Source of the DNA: Acidimicrobiaceae bacterium
GTDB lineage: Bacteria > Actinomycetota > Acidimicrobiia > Acidimicrobiales > MedAcidi-G1
DNA: 5,709 nt
Direction of reading: 5' to 3'
NCBI GenBank assembly: GCA_002713545.1
Contig: PATJ01000039.1
Coordinates: forward strand, 7,093 to 12,801
The notes beneath the pieces were generated by a model. It had not been told where the DNA came from, did no database searches, and saw only the letters and a list, made by a program, of their open reading frames with translations. The position numbers and the translations under genes were made by a program. Positions 5,630 to 5,709 of this stretch are shown here, piece after piece (position 1 is the first letter of the stretch; every line of letters starts with the position of its first letter).

Positions 5630-5709
5630 AATATTTTTTCTATTAGTAAGCGCACCTTGTCTTCAATTTGATCTCTAATTTCTCTTACCGTCTCTATTTT
5701 TTGGTCAGC
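5626..5709 (-). CDS. C-terminal fragment, probably of an ArsC/low-molecular-weight phosphatase-like protein (truncated by window edge)
   Basis: Read on the minus strand from the window edge, the frame is open for 27 codons and ends at TGA 5628-5626. Its last bases overlap the ATG of the next gene (ATGA). The residues include E-T-V-R-E-I-R-D-Q-I-E-D-K-V, an amphipathic charged helix that resembles the closing helix of thioredoxin-type arsenate reductases and related low-molecular-weight tyrosine phosphatases. In these proteins a phrase like 'x-x-V-R-x-I-R-D-E-I' is common. The catalytic C-x5-R loop would lie outside the window, so the family call rests on this helix alone and is tentative. The existence of a coding frame here is better supported than its identity. 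Confidence 0.5.
   Translation of the reverse strand, partial: ADQKIETVREIRDQIEDKVRLLIEKIL

Overview
The window is about 5.7 kb of compactly coded, moderately AT-rich bacterial DNA that uses the standard bacterial code. It holds six genes on the plus strand (positions 1-5175) and two convergent genes on the minus strand (5709-5150). The first plus-strand gene and the last minus-strand gene are cut by the window edges. I see no mobile element, CRISPR array, tRNA or rRNA. The protein styles fit an uncultured, probably marine, actinobacterium-like lineage (Acidimicrobiia would be a reasonable guess). These styles are a TesB ending in an S-H-G-x-x-G-G-R-G block, a long-form cyclase-family protein with an N-W-G-R-W-G-x-D-D block, and a mix of ATG and TTG starts. 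No phylogenetic marker is present, so this is a weak inference.

Left block (1-2692): the C-terminal 239 residues of a TesB-type acyl-CoA thioesterase, a D-2-hydroxyacid dehydrogenase, and a cyclase-family metal-dependent hydrolase with a very strong ribosome binding site. The gaps are 28 and 48 bp, so co-transcription is likely. Together they look like a small organic-acid catabolic module (CoA-ester hydrolysis, 2-keto/2-hydroxyacid redox, ring or amide hydrolysis), but the substrate cannot be read from the sequence.

Middle (2693-3311): a 141-residue protein that is only a cyclic-nucleotide-binding domain, with an intact phosphate-binding cassette and no DNA-binding or enzymatic output domain. 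Just upstream lies a perfect inverted repeat with the GTGA-N6-TCAC core of Crp/GlxR-type operators. The same repeat could instead be the stem of a terminator for the left block.

Right block (3312-5175): a ribokinase (PfkB family) followed after 10 bp by an inosine-uridine-type nucleoside hydrolase. These form a coherent two-step route: nucleoside to base plus ribose, then ribose to ribose 5-phosphate.

Minus strand: the last 27 residues of a probable ArsC/low-molecular-weight phosphatase-like protein, coupled by an ATGA overlap to a 159-residue protein I do not recognise. That protein's 3' end overlaps the nucleoside hydrolase gene by 26 bp. Overall this is mostly ordinary metabolic content. 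The least explained items are the stand-alone cyclic-nucleotide-binding protein with its Crp-like palindrome and the unrecognised minus-strand protein.
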